Of a stretch of 64,000 bases of DNA, positions 1-5,280 are shown piece after piece (position 1 is the first letter of the stretch; the number at the start of each line of letters is the position of its first letter). The notes under the pieces are model-generated. The model was not told where the DNA came from and searched no databases. It saw only the letters and a program-made list of their open reading frames with translations. Source of the DNA: a virus; IMG/VR virus record IMGVR_UViG_3300025870_000008, positions 16,843-80,842 of that record; one strand, written 5' to 3'. The translations under genes were made by a program, and so were the position numbers.

Positions 1-242
1 ACGTTTGCATTAAGCCAAGCGCTATTTATGTTGACGAGACAGCCCCTCAAGTGGACGGACTTGACGCGGGAACTTCAGTTTATACTAGCAAAGAGAAAGC
101 CGAGCAAGACGGACATTTTGTTTGCCCCGCAACTTATGTAAAGGGCGAGGACGGCAAGATTCTTGCAACTTGTCAAGCCCATAATTGCAATCTTTGTTTC
201 ATTAAGGGTTGCAAGAAAGGTATTGCATATTTAGCTCATTAA
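1..242 (+). CDS. Cys-rich C-terminal fragment, hypothetical protein (5' end cut by window)
   Basis: The reading frame is open from the first complete codon (base 3) to the TAA at 240-242, so the true start lies upstream of the window; a GTG at 51 is in frame but nothing supports it as a start. The visible 79 residues end in a cysteine cluster (VCPATYV, ATCQAHNCNLCFIKGCKKG) that could bind zinc. Family not recognised. The next gene starts 15 bp downstream with its own promoter. Confidence 0.6.
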   Translation, partial: VCIKPSAIYVDETAPQVDGLDAGTSVYTSKEKAEQDGHFVCPATYVKGEDGKILATCQAHNCNLCFIKGCKKGIAYLAH

Positions 243-251
243 ACTATACTT
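223..251 (+). promoter_or_regulatory. Early-type promoter for the gene at 258
   Basis: TTGCAT, 17 bp, ATACTT, then 6 bp to the ATG. It lies inside the 3' end of the preceding gene. The predicted mRNA starts at or next to the start codon, so it would be leaderless. Confidence 0.5.
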
Positions 252-257
252 AAAACC

Positions 258-467
258 ATGAAGACAGAAAATTACCAACTATTATTCGAGAGCGGGGATA
301 CTTATTACGATTCAGCCTATGGAGTTGATATTGACCAAGACCGAGCAATTCAGGAGTTGAAAGCTCACGGGGTTGATTTAGAAAAAGAATTGCAAAATTT
401 TTATGATGATTTAGGCGACAAAGAAGGGTACGCAGCGCAAGACGTCTTAGAGTGGTTAGGGTACTGA
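258..467 (+). CDS. Small acidic hypothetical protein (69 aa)
   Basis: An acidic 69-residue protein, probably helical, ending in DVLEWLGY; family not recognised. The ATG lies 6 bp after an xAxxxT box with a TTGCAT box 17 bp further up, and there is no Shine-Dalgarno sequence. The stop is followed within 3 bp by a palindromic GC-core element (470-542) that may end its transcript. It belongs to the small accessory early genes of this region. Confidence 0.7.
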   Translation: MKTENYQLLFESGDTYYDSAYGVDIDQDRAIQELKAHGVDLEKELQNFYDDLGDKEGYAAQDVLEWLGY

Positions 468-469
468 CA

Positions 470-542
470 TAAGTACCTAACCACCAAGCACTTAGAGAGC
501 GCGGCGGCGGCGGTGCCTAACTGCTTGATATTCAACGATTTA
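470..542. repeat. Palindromic GC-core element, copy 1
   Basis: About 73 bp. The arms are imperfect inverted repeats (inner left CAAGCACTTAG, right CCTAACTGCTTGATATTCAA) around a GC-rich core with GGCGGCGGCGG. It lies directly after the stop of the gene at 258-467 and before the promoter of the next gene. It belongs to a six-copy family confined to 0.4-4.9 kb. Confidence 0.7.
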
Positions 543-569
543 AAGAATTAAAATTAATTCACTTTTTTC

Positions 570-598
570 TTGTGTTTATTTGGTGTCGGGGTTATGTT
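570..598 (+). promoter_or_regulatory. Early-type promoter for the gene at 605
   Basis: TTGTGT, 17 bp, TATGTT, 6 bp, ATG. This spacing is what fixes the start of the next gene at 605 rather than at an upstream in-frame codon. Confidence 0.5.
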
Positions 599-604
599 GT
601 TAGT

Positions 605-811
605 ATGAATCATTCAGAAAGCGGAACACGAAAAGTATTAAAACAACTGCGCAAATGCGCAGAAATTACCGAGATCAAACAAACCGCCAAAGGGCACATG
701 GTTCTCGCTGATAACGGAGCGCAAATTCTTGTTCATTTAAGCGCTCGTGCTTTTCACCCATTACGTCGTTGGCTCAAAGCTAACACTTCACTAAAATCAT
801 TAAAATTCTAA
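605..811 (+). CDS. Small basic protein, HicA-like fold possible (68 aa)
   Basis: A basic protein of 68 residues. The order helix, strand with GHMVLADNG, strand with QILVHLS, helix recalls the dsRBD-like fold of HicA/YcfA proteins, in which a GxH strand is followed by an HxxxxxxxL helix; this is pattern resemblance only. The ATG at 605 is preferred to an in-frame start at 572 because it sits 6 bp after a promoter -10 box. It is followed 2 bp later by the next gene, which is probably cotranscribed. No partner antitoxin was recognised. Confidence 0.65.
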   Translation: MNHSESGTRKVLKQLRKCAEITEIKQTAKGHMVLADNGAQILVHLSARAFHPLRRWLKANTSLKSLKF

Positions 812-813
812 TT

Positions 814-996
814 ATGACAGCAAAAGAACTAATCGAACTTATCAATTCAACCCAGGACGGAGAGATTTGGCTCTACAGTAGTAAACTTAGAGACCATCTT
901 GCCACAGTCGAGCAAGCATTGGAGGAGGATTTAATCCACTTCATCCGCGCTGACGTAGGGAACAGCACCACAGAATTCATTCGTGTTTCTATTTGA
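814..996 (+). CDS. Small hypothetical protein (60 aa)
   Basis: A 60-residue acidic protein beginning MTAKELIELINS, with a predicted N-terminal helix and a C-terminal strand (FIRVSI). Family not recognised. It starts 2 bp after the previous stop and lacks a promoter of its own at the usual spacing, so it is the second gene of a two-gene unit. The TTGACA of the following gene's promoter overlaps its stop codon. Confidence 0.65.
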   Translation: MTAKELIELINSTQDGEIWLYSSKLRDHLATVEQALEEDLIHFIRADVGNSTTEFIRVSI

Positions 997-1021
997 CACA
1001 GAGCAAAAATTAAACTACTTT
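993..1021 (+). promoter_or_regulatory. Early-type promoter for the gene at 1028
   Basis: TTGACA, 17 bp, TACTTT, 6 bp, ATG. The -35 box overlaps the stop codon of the preceding gene. Confidence 0.6.
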
Positions 1022-1027
1022 ATACTT

Positions 1028-1267
1028 ATGACAATTAAAGACAACGGAAAAGAATTCTACTTCGAGCGCTTACCTAATGGCTTGCTCAGAACTTATGACT
1101 ATGAATCAAAGTGGGATATTACATTCCAACGAGTTGACGGAGTATGGGAAGGACACCATCGAGGCGACTATATCGGCTACAAAGGCTTACTCAACAAACT
1201 CAACTTATTACAACAACAAGTAGATGCAGAAAGAGCATTAGCAAAAGATTTAGCCGAAGTAGCTTGA
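1028..1267 (+). CDS. Small hypothetical protein (79 aa)
   Basis: The N-terminal half is beta-rich (FYFERLPNGLLRTYDYE, WDITFQRVDGVWEG) and is followed by a C-terminal amphipathic helix rich in Gln, Leu and Ala. An in-frame start at 983 would overlap the previous gene, so the ATG at 1028, 6 bp after the -10 box, is chosen. Family not recognised. The stop overlaps the -35 box of the next unit. Confidence 0.65.
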   Translation: MTIKDNGKEFYFERLPNGLLRTYDYESKWDITFQRVDGVWEGHHRGDYIGYKGLLNKLNLLQQQVDAERALAKDLAEVA

Positions 1268-1292
1268 CAAACAAAACAAACTAATTTAGTTT
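1264..1292 (+). promoter_or_regulatory. Early-type promoter for the gene at 1301
   Basis: TTGACA, 17 bp, TAGTTT, 8 bp, ATG. The -35 box overlaps the stop codon of the preceding gene. Confidence 0.6.
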
Positions 1293-1300
1293 ATTATTAT

Positions 1301-1687
1301 ATGAAAACATTCGATGATTTAAAATTCACACACCATAAAGATATTCAAAGATGGACTGCATCGCTTGAGCTTGACAACGGATATTTATTTTCTGTTATTG
1401 CGGGCGACAAAGAAGACGATTGGTCTTTACCTTATGGTACTTATCAGAATGAAACTTTTGAAGTTGCAGTATTTGGTACTCAATTTGACGACAACGGAGA
1501 CAGAAAGAAAGTTCCTCTTTCTTTACATGATGATGTGCTAGGATGGCAAAAGCCTATTGACATTTCTAAACTCATGAGGCAATTTCAACTTGACGGAAAA
1601 GCTCACGAAGATTTGCTTATAGCAATTCGAGTAGACTTCAATGAAAAACTTGTTTCGCATCACGATGACAAACCTTTAGTCATTTAA
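1301..1687 (+). CDS. Hypothetical early protein (128 aa)
   Basis: A 128-residue protein with alternating strands: LELDNGYLFSVIAGDK, then a DDWSLPYGTYQNETFEVAVF segment, then an IAIRVDFNEKLVS tail. The pattern suits a single alpha/beta domain, but no family was recognised. It is the largest plus-strand gene of the early region. It has its own promoter and no Shine-Dalgarno sequence, and a new promoter begins within 2 bp of its stop. Confidence 0.75.
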   Translation: MKTFDDLKFTHHKDIQRWTASLELDNGYLFSVIAGDKEDDWSLPYGTYQNETFEVAVFGTQFDDNGDRKKVPLSLHDDVLGWQKPIDISKLMRQFQLDGKAHEDLLIAIRVDFNEKLVSHHDDKPLVI

Positions 1688-1688
1688 T

Positions 1689-1717
1689 TTGACAAACCTT
1701 AAAAACTACATTACCTT
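1689..1717 (+). promoter_or_regulatory. Early-type promoter for the gene at 1724
   Basis: TTGACA, 17 bp, TACCTT, 6 bp, ATG. It immediately follows the stop of the preceding gene. Confidence 0.6.
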
Positions 1718-1723
1718 ATTATT

Positions 1724-1990
1724 ATGACATTAACACAAGAACAAAGAATATCGGTTATCAAACACGCGCACGAAAATTCTCGTAAAGTTTCTCCGACTCA
1801 ATCAGTCGAGGATTTTATTGCAGACATCAAGTCAGAGCAAGTTTTGGGCGAGCATGGTTTAGTAGATGCTCAAGTCCACGACGTGGAGGATGAGATGTCT
1901 TTATTCGCTTATAATCCTTGCGCTGAAGATATTGACGAGGAAGAAGATGGCTTTGGAATTAGCGATGAAATGAAAGGGCTTTACTCATGA
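1724..1990 (+). CDS. Acidic hypothetical early protein (88 aa)
   Basis: It has an N-terminal helix (TLTQEQRISVIKHAHENSRK) and a strongly acidic C-terminal half (EDIDEEEDGFG). Small acidic phage early proteins often bind host proteins or mimic DNA; nothing here shows which. Family not recognised. The ATG lies 6 bp after the -10 box. The stop overlaps the start of a tiny membrane protein gene (ATGA). Confidence 0.7.
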   Translation: MTLTQEQRISVIKHAHENSRKVSPTQSVEDFIADIKSEQVLGEHGLVDAQVHDVEDEMSLFAYNPCAEDIDEEEDGFGISDEMKGLYS

Positions 1991-2046
1991 GTTTATTTGC
2001 AATCGCTATACTTGCATTAGTTTTATACTTGACAATTCAAGATTAA
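1987..2046 (+). CDS. Tiny single-pass membrane protein (19 aa)
   Basis: The ATG overlaps the TGA of the upstream gene (ATGA), an arrangement typical of translational coupling. The peptide, MSLFAIAILALVLYLTIQD, is almost one hydrophobic segment, long enough to cross a membrane once. It could be a real micro-protein acting in the host inner membrane or a chance frame; the coupling and the clean hydrophobic segment favour a gene. Confidence 0.45.
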   Translation: MSLFAIAILALVLYLTIQD

Positions 2047-2129
2047 AACTATAAACAGCGAAATACCAAATACCCAAATATTTTGTTTGTCGAAGGTGTG
2101 ATATGCAGTAGTTACTAAAACCCCCGCCC

Positions 2130-2201
2130 TAAGTCTTTGATTATCAAGCACTTAGGCGGGCGGCTGCCGAAGCACCTAAGTGCTTCAGTATCAACGACTT
2201 A
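2130..2201. repeat. Palindromic GC-core element, copy 2
   Basis: 72 bp. The left arm TAAGTCTTTGATTATCAAGC and a right arm that reads back as TAAGTCGTTGATACTGAAGC flank a GC-rich core with GGCGGGCGGCTGCCG. Each arm is itself nearly palindromic around TTGATTATCAA. It sits between convergent genes, abutting the stop of the minus-strand gene at 2202. Confidence 0.8.
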
Positions 2202-2441
2202 TTAAAAGTCGTATTGGTCGTGATAGCCGTAGTCGATGTCCTCGTAATGGTCTTCCCATACGGGGGAATCTTCAGCCTCGTACATTTCAGCGAGAAGAGG
2301 TTGCTCCTCAAGGTAGCGCTCTTCCGCAAGGGCTTGGTTTGCTCGAGCAATATCTCTATTGATCTCCTGCATTTGGTGGGCTTGCTGGTTTGCAAGGGCG
2401 GCGTGATCGTTGCGGTCGAAGTGTGAGTATTTACTAATCAT
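2202..2441 (-). CDS. Acidic helical hypothetical protein (79 aa)
   Basis: An alanine- and glutamate-rich helical stretch (residues about 12-50) is followed by a very acidic, Tyr-rich tail ending in HDQYDF. Family not recognised. The ATG at 2441 is chosen over an upstream TTG because a TTGCTA/TATGTT promoter lies 8 bp before it. It converges on the plus-strand block to its left, with a palindromic element between them. Confidence 0.65.
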   Translation of the reverse strand: MISKYSHFDRNDHAALANQQAHQMQEINRDIARANQALAEERYLEEQPLLAEMYEAEDSPVWEDHYEDIDYGYHDQYDF

Positions 2442-2449
2442 ATATAAAC

Positions 2450-2478
2450 AACATAAAGGGAGTGGCAACGGATAGCAA
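2450..2478 (-). promoter_or_regulatory. Early-type promoter for the gene at 2441
   Basis: On the minus strand: TTGCTA, 17 bp, TATGTT, 8 bp, ATG. Confidence 0.45.
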
Positions 2479-2505
2479 GAAAAAAAGCGATTTATTTTTA
2501 TTTTT

Positions 2506-2577
2506 TAAATCCTTGGTTATCAAGCACTTAGAGCTCGCGGCGGCGGGCCGATATAACTCTTTGATTATCAACATTTT
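2506..2577. repeat. Palindromic GC-core element, copy 3 (degenerate)
   Basis: 72 bp. The left arm contains TTGGTTATCAAGCACTTAG, the right arm AACTCTTTGATTATCAA, and the core is GCGGCGGCGGGCC. Its arms pair less well than in the other copies, and it lies between divergent genes, so it is the one copy that is not at a gene 3' end. Confidence 0.65.
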
Positions 2578-2606
2578 ACACAAGATAAAAAAACTAAAGA
2601 TTTTTC

Positions 2607-2635
2607 TTGCTTTATTATACAGAACATGGCATATT
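2607..2635 (+). promoter_or_regulatory. Early-type promoter for the gene at 2641
   Basis: TTGCTT, 17 bp, CATATT, 5 bp, ATG. Confidence 0.45.
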
Positions 2636-2640
2636 AAAGT

Positions 2641-2745
2641 ATGAAAAGAAAAAAACTAAAAATTATTAAAATTAAACACGCTAAATCGTATAACAAATTT
2701 ATGATTGTTAAAATGCCTAAATTCTCACTTCTTAAATCTGCTTAA
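2641..2745 (+). CDS. Tiny basic protein (34 aa)
   Basis: A strongly basic peptide (begins MKRKKLKIIKIKHAK, ends FSLLKSA) that may bind nucleic acid. The ATG follows a TTGCTT/CATATT promoter by 5 bp, matching the neighbouring genes, and the next gene starts 2 bp after its stop. Family not recognised. It is too short to prove by coding statistics; the promoter placement is the main support. Confidence 0.5.
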   Translation: MKRKKLKIIKIKHAKSYNKFMIVKMPKFSLLKSA

Positions 2746-2747
2746 TT

Positions 2748-2972
2748 ATGAATTGCAAAAGAGTACCATACCCAGAACTAGACTGCTCCCTTAAAATGAG
2801 TAAAGTGGAGGGGCTGCTTCAATTCCTTAAAGGTCAGACTATGATGGGTTGGAGAGGAAGCGAGACAGAAAAAGAAGCAATTTGCGAAGCTCTTGACAAC
2901 TTACGAGAAGCTCAAGATGAATATCAAAAAGTCTTGACATTACTTAGAAAAACCAACAAAATAGAATTATGA
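2748..2972 (+). CDS. Helical hypothetical protein (74 aa)
   Basis: After a short N-terminus with two cysteines, residues about 20-74 are helical and charged, ending in a heptad-like run (LDNLREAQDEYQKVLTLLRK). Family not recognised. It is the second gene of the unit starting at 2641 and overlaps the next gene by ATGA. The next gene's promoter lies inside its 3' end. Confidence 0.65.
   Translation: MNCKRVPYPELDCSLKMSKVEGLLQFLKGQTMMGWRGSETEKEAICEALDNLREAQDEYQKVLTLLRKTNKIEL
2934..2962 (+). promoter_or_regulatory. Internal early-type promoter for the gene at 2969
   Basis: TTGACA, 17 bp, CAAAAT, 6 bp, ATG. It lies wholly inside the upstream coding sequence. Confidence 0.5.
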
Positions 2973-3199
2973 CGGATACAACATATAATGGATGGAAAAA
3001 CTGGGCAACCTGGAACGTAGCGCTATGGCTAGGTAATGATGAGGGTCTTTATAAGATAGCTCGAAGATGTGTGAGGTATGCTGACCTCGTGGATAGGTTA
3101 GAAGAAGCTGAAGCATTCAGGACTCCTGACGGGGCGAGCTACAATGACCCCGACCTTGATACCTACGCACTTGATGAGTTGTTAATGGACGAATTCTGA
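2969..3199 (+). CDS. Conserved phage protein with NGWxNWATW motif (76 aa)
   Basis: The N-terminus YNGWKNWATWNVALWLGNDE matches a motif I know from many small phage and plasmid proteins of unknown function (NGWxNxATWxVxLWxxND). The rest is acidic with a helical C-terminus. Role unknown. It has an internal promoter and an ATGA overlap with the upstream gene, so it may be expressed both ways. Its stop is followed 3 bp later by a palindromic element. Confidence 0.75.
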   Translation: MTDTTYNGWKNWATWNVALWLGNDEGLYKIARRCVRYADLVDRLEEAEAFRTPDGASYNDPDLDTYALDELLMDEF

Positions 3200-3202
3200 T
3201 AA

Positions 3203-3278
3203 CCTAACCCGCTGACTATCAAGCACTTACGAAGCGGGCTGCCGAGCCCTCTAAGTGCTTGATTATTAGTGACTTAGG
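3203..3278. repeat. Palindromic GC-core element, copy 4
   Basis: 76 bp, from CCTAA to TTAGG. The left arm CTGACTATCAAGCACTTAC and the right arm CTAAGTGCTTGATTATTAG are inverted copies. The core contains GGGCTGCCGAGCCC, itself a hairpin. It lies between convergent genes, 3 bp after one stop and 6 bp before the other. Confidence 0.8.
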
Positions 3279-3284
3279 AGGTTG

Positions 3285-3437
3285 TTATTTATTTTTGAAT
3301 TCGTTAATGATTTGGTTAAAAGTCCAAACGTTGTTTCCAACGTCCAAGAATAGTTCTGCGCCTTCGAGTGGTTCAAAGCCTAGGCGGTCAATGATGCCTA
3401 GCTCTTCCGTCATGAATTTTTCGAGTTCTTCTGTCAT
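3285..3437 (-). CDS. Small acidic protein (50 aa)
   Basis: Begins MTEELEKFMTEELGIIDRLG and ends IINEFKNK; acidic, with a helical start. Family not recognised. It has both a TTGACA/GAGAAT promoter with 6 bp to the ATG and an AGGAG sequence upstream; that AGGAG overlaps the -10 box. The -35 box overlaps the stop codon of the upstream minus-strand gene. A plus-strand frame over this stretch is its shadow. Confidence 0.65.
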   Translation of the reverse strand: MTEELEKFMTEELGIIDRLGFEPLEGAELFLDVGNNVWTFNQIINEFKNK

Positions 3438-3443
3438 GTTTTT

Positions 3444-3472
3444 ATTCTCCTAAATTAAAGGGTTTATGTCAA
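3444..3472 (-). promoter_or_regulatory. Early-type promoter for the gene at 3437
   Basis: On the minus strand: TTGACA, 17 bp, GAGAAT, 6 bp, ATG. The -35 box contains the TGA stop of the upstream gene. Confidence 0.5.
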
Positions 3473-3813
3473 ATTAAATCGTAATATTTTGGTGAACAAT
3501 TTACTGAATGAGAAACTGAATCAATTCCCTCATCCATGTTTTTTTTCAAATATGCTTTGATTTTGTTTGCAATTTCGAGGTCAATTTTTTCAAGCTTTTT
3601 TCCGTCTTCGTCAAATATGTCCATATTTTCCAAAGTGTCGAAATATGCTATCAGGTGAGTCTCTGAGACTTGGTCGCCATAGAGCGAGTCGATTTCGTCT
3701 GTCCATGTCGTGCCTTCAATTTCACAAGTTAAATTTTCAATTTCCACATAGGCAGAAAAAGTTTCTTCGTTAATTTCGTCAAAGTTTAATTCTAGTTTTT
3801 TATTTTCTGTCAT
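3469..3813 (-). CDS. Acidic beta-rich hypothetical protein (114 aa)
   Basis: Acidic throughout, with strands around AYVEIENLTCEIEGTTW and a helical C-terminal half (DLEIANKIKAYLKK). Its length, acidity and strand/helix order resemble the protein at 5281-5601, so the two may be distant paralogues (inference only). The ATG follows the shared GATAGT box by 5 bp. Family not recognised. Confidence 0.7.
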   Translation of the reverse strand: MTENKKLELNFDEINEETFSAYVEIENLTCEIEGTTWTDEIDSLYGDQVSETHLIAYFDTLENMDIFDEDGKKLEKIDLEIANKIKAYLKKNMDEGIDSVSHSVNCSPKYYDLI

Positions 3814-3818
3814 ACCTT

Positions 3819-3847
3819 ACTATCTTCTATTTTTTAACTAAAGTCAA
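3819..3847 (-). promoter_or_regulatory. Early-type promoter for the gene at 3813
   Basis: On the minus strand: TTGACT, 17 bp, GATAGT, 5 bp, ATG. It is one of four minus-strand promoters with an identical GATAGT -10 box. Confidence 0.65.
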
Positions 3848-3927
3848 ACATATAGCCGATTATTTTACATAAAGTTATTCACAATTATCTTGGCTAGAGT
3901 TGGCACGATTCCTGTACAAGGCTTTCA

Positions 3928-3998
3928 TAAGTCGTTGATTATCAAGCTGTTACGAGAGCCGCAGCGCGTTCCCTAAGTGCTTGACTATAAGGAACTTA
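3928..3998. repeat. Palindromic GC-core element, copy 5
   Basis: 71 bp. The left arm TAAGTCGTTGATTATCAAGC is itself palindromic; the right arm is CCTAAGTGCTTGACTATAAG. The core has GAGCCGCAGCGCG. It sits 5 bp beyond the stop of the minus-strand gene at 4004. Confidence 0.8.
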
Positions 3999-4003
3999 CA
4001 ACG

Positions 4004-4174
4004 CTATCTTTGAGTCATAGCCTCTAGCTCTCGGATCTTAAAGTCAAGCTGAATTTGCATGGCTTGCAAGCGATTGACTGATTCGGTTTTATTTAGACGT
4101 TTTGCTTTTATCCTTTGGATATTGATATCCATGATTTGCTTATTTAAGAATTTGATTTGTTCTACTATATTCAT
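4004..4174 (-). CDS. Helical hypothetical protein (56 aa)
   Basis: Almost entirely helical with coiled-coil-like spacing (begins MNIVEQIKFLNKQIMD; ends FKIRELEAMTQR). Family not recognised. Its ATG overlaps the TGA of the upstream tiny gene (ATGA), and it has no promoter of its own at the usual spacing, so it should be the second gene of that unit. A palindromic element follows its stop. Confidence 0.6.
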   Translation of the reverse strand: MNIVEQIKFLNKQIMDINIQRIKAKRLNKTESVNRLQAMQIQLDFKIRELEAMTQR

Positions 4175-4287
4175 TTTCTTGACACGTCTTGGAAAAGGTC
4201 GATTTGATCGCTAGTCATATCTCTATACATAAGATAGAAAACAACTAACCAATTTGAGAACATAAGTATTTCAAGTATTGTATTCAT
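4171..4287 (-). CDS. Tiny hydrophobic protein (38 aa)
   Basis: The N-terminal half (ILEILMFSNWLVVFYLMY) is hydrophobic enough to be a membrane segment; the C-terminus is polar (SDQIDLFQDVSRK). It shares FSNWL, and a 16 bp DNA match, with the gene at 4342-4509. It begins 6 bp after a TAATCT box with TTGTCT 17 bp further up, and is coupled by ATGA to the gene at 4174. Function unknown. Confidence 0.55.
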   Translation of the reverse strand: MNTILEILMFSNWLVVFYLMYRDMTSDQIDLFQDVSRK

Positions 4288-4293
4288 GATTAT

Positions 4294-4322
4294 AGATTAA
4301 GGAAGTAGTAAACAAAAGACAA
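4294..4322 (-). promoter_or_regulatory. Early-type promoter for the gene at 4287
   Basis: On the minus strand: TTGTCT, 17 bp, TAATCT, 6 bp, ATG. Confidence 0.45.
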
Positions 4323-4341
4323 GCATATTATTGTAAGCATA

Positions 4342-4509
4342 TTATTTTTCTTTTATTTGGTTTACGATTTGCAAGTGTGGATTCTCGCGTTTGATTGCCC
4401 TTGCTTTTTCTAAGGCTTTTGCTATATTCTTTTGATTGTCTACTAGCTCGCCCCAAAGACGAATATCTAACCAATTTGAGAAGTTTACGTTTTTTGTGAT
4501 TGTTATCAT
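4342..4509 (-). CDS. Small basic hypothetical protein (55 aa)
   Basis: Begins MITITKNVNFSNWLDIRLWG; the rest is a charged helix (NIAKALEKARAIKREN). Family not recognised. It starts 10 bp after the stop of the upstream gene and has a textbook Shine-Dalgarno AGGAGG 6 bp before the ATG. This fits an internal gene of an operon whose first gene (4714) is leaderless. It shares FSNWL with the gene at 4171-4287. Confidence 0.65.
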   Translation of the reverse strand: MITITKNVNFSNWLDIRLWGELVDNQKNIAKALEKARAIKRENPHLQIVNQIKEK

Positions 4510-4519
4510 TATTGCCTCC

Positions 4520-4714
4520 TTATCTTGTGAAGTATTCTTTTACTTGTCCATTGTTAGCTTTAACCAAGTCAGAGAGGTAAACCTCTTCTGATTCGTTGTG
4601 ATGCTTTACTAAAGCTAAGCGCATTCTGTTGCTCAGTTCAGTTACTCTTACGACTTTGCCTAATGACTTCGAGAAGTACAGGCTTCCGACTTTGTATCCT
4701 TTTTCAATCTTCAT
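4520..4714 (-). CDS. Small basic beta-rich protein (64 aa)
   Basis: A basic 64-residue protein with strand-like segments (YKVGSLYFSKSLGKVVRVTEL, EEVYLSDLV) that could form a small barrel. Family not recognised. It begins 6 bp after a GATAGT -10 box and is followed by the 55 aa gene in one unit. A palindromic element lies upstream of its promoter. Confidence 0.7.
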   Translation of the reverse strand: MKIEKGYKVGSLYFSKSLGKVVRVTELSNRMRLALVKHHNESEEVYLSDLVKANNGQVKEYFTR

Positions 4715-4720
4715 ACTATT

Positions 4721-4749
4721 ACTATCGTATATTTTAGCCTCTACGTCAA
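4721..4749 (-). promoter_or_regulatory. Early-type promoter for the gene at 4714
   Basis: On the minus strand: TTGACG, 17 bp, GATAGT, 6 bp, ATG. The 12 bases before the ATG (GATAGTAATAGT) are identical to those of the gene at 5601. Confidence 0.7.
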
Positions 4750-4786
4750 ACTTTTTAACGATTTATTTTAGCTGTTTTTGCTTTCT

Positions 4787-4857
4787 TAAGTCGTTGATTA
4801 TTAGGCACTTATGACGCGGGCGGCGCGACCCCTAAGTGCTTGAATATCAGGTGTTTA
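4787..4857. repeat. Palindromic GC-core element, copy 6
   Basis: 71 bp. The left arm TAAGTCGTTGATTATTAGGC and the right arm CCTAAGTGCTTGAATATCAG flank the core GCGGGCGGCGCG. The right end contains the stop codon of the minus-strand gene at 4855-5079. Confidence 0.8.
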
Positions 4858-5079
4858 GGAATGCCGAGCTTCTAACTTATCAAGGAACTTTTCAAACCTT
4901 TTGTGCTTGACTTTTAGTTCGGCAAGTCTCTTTTCTGCTCTCCTTAGCTCGGGCATGGCAAGCATTTCGATTGCCATTTCATCTGCCTTTGGATTTGTCG
5001 AGTTCTTACGGGTGTTATCTATTACGGATTTGATTTGCTTGATCCGTGCTTCGGTGTGGATTATATCTAATTCTGTCAT
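4855..5079 (-). CDS. Helical coiled-coil-like protein (74 aa)
   Basis: Charged and helical along its whole length (begins MTELDIIHTEARIKQIKSV; ends FEKFLDKLEARHS), probably a coiled coil. Family not recognised. It starts 6 bp after GATAGT with TTGCAA as the -35 box. Its stop codon lies inside palindromic element 6, the tightest gene-element junction in the set. Confidence 0.7.
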   Translation of the reverse strand: MTELDIIHTEARIKQIKSVIDNTRKNSTNPKADEMAIEMLAMPELRRAEKRLAELKVKHKRFEKFLDKLEARHS

Positions 5080-5085
5080 GCTATT

Positions 5086-5114
5086 ACTATCGTTTATTTT
5101 TTAATTAATTGCAA
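5086..5114 (-). promoter_or_regulatory. Early-type promoter for the gene at 5079
   Basis: On the minus strand: TTGCAA, 17 bp, GATAGT, 6 bp, ATG. Confidence 0.6.
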
Positions 5115-5117
5115 ACT

Positions 5118-5279
5118 TTATTTGATAAAGTTTACCCAAGATTCAACTCTTTGATTCCAAGTTAGTTGGGCTTTCGCTTCTGCATCCCATATATCTATTA
5201 GAGCGTCGAGTATCCAAACTTGACGCTTTTGCAAGCGCGCTTTTCTCATCACCTTTGTTATTCTTTCTAGTCTTGTCAT
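5118..5279 (-). CDS. Small basic Trp-rich helical protein (53 aa)
   Basis: Begins MTRLERITKVMRKARLQKRQ (basic helix) and continues with four tryptophans in an amphipathic helix (WILDALIDIWDAEA, WNQRVESWVNFIK). Family not recognised. The ATG follows the upstream stop by 1 bp, so it is coupled to the gene at 5281-5601 and needs no promoter. It could interact with DNA or a membrane; there is no direct evidence. Confidence 0.6.
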   Translation of the reverse strand: MTRLERITKVMRKARLQKRQVWILDALIDIWDAEAKAQLTWNQRVESWVNFIK

Positions 5280-5280
5280 A

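Noticed and set aside
2144-2426. Alternative frames on both strands over 2144-2426
   Set aside because: They overlap the acidic minus-strand gene 2202-2441, which alone has promoter spacing; the others begin inside the palindromic element or have no signal.
3259-3453. 64-codon plus-strand frame
   Set aside because: Low-complexity Ser/Pro product starting inside a palindromic element; it is the shadow of the minus-strand 50 aa gene with promoter and Shine-Dalgarno at 3437.
470-4857. Palindromic elements as a CRISPR array or tRNA genes
   Set aside because: Spacing is irregular (kilobase scale) with genes between, and no cloverleaf or anticodon arm is visible.
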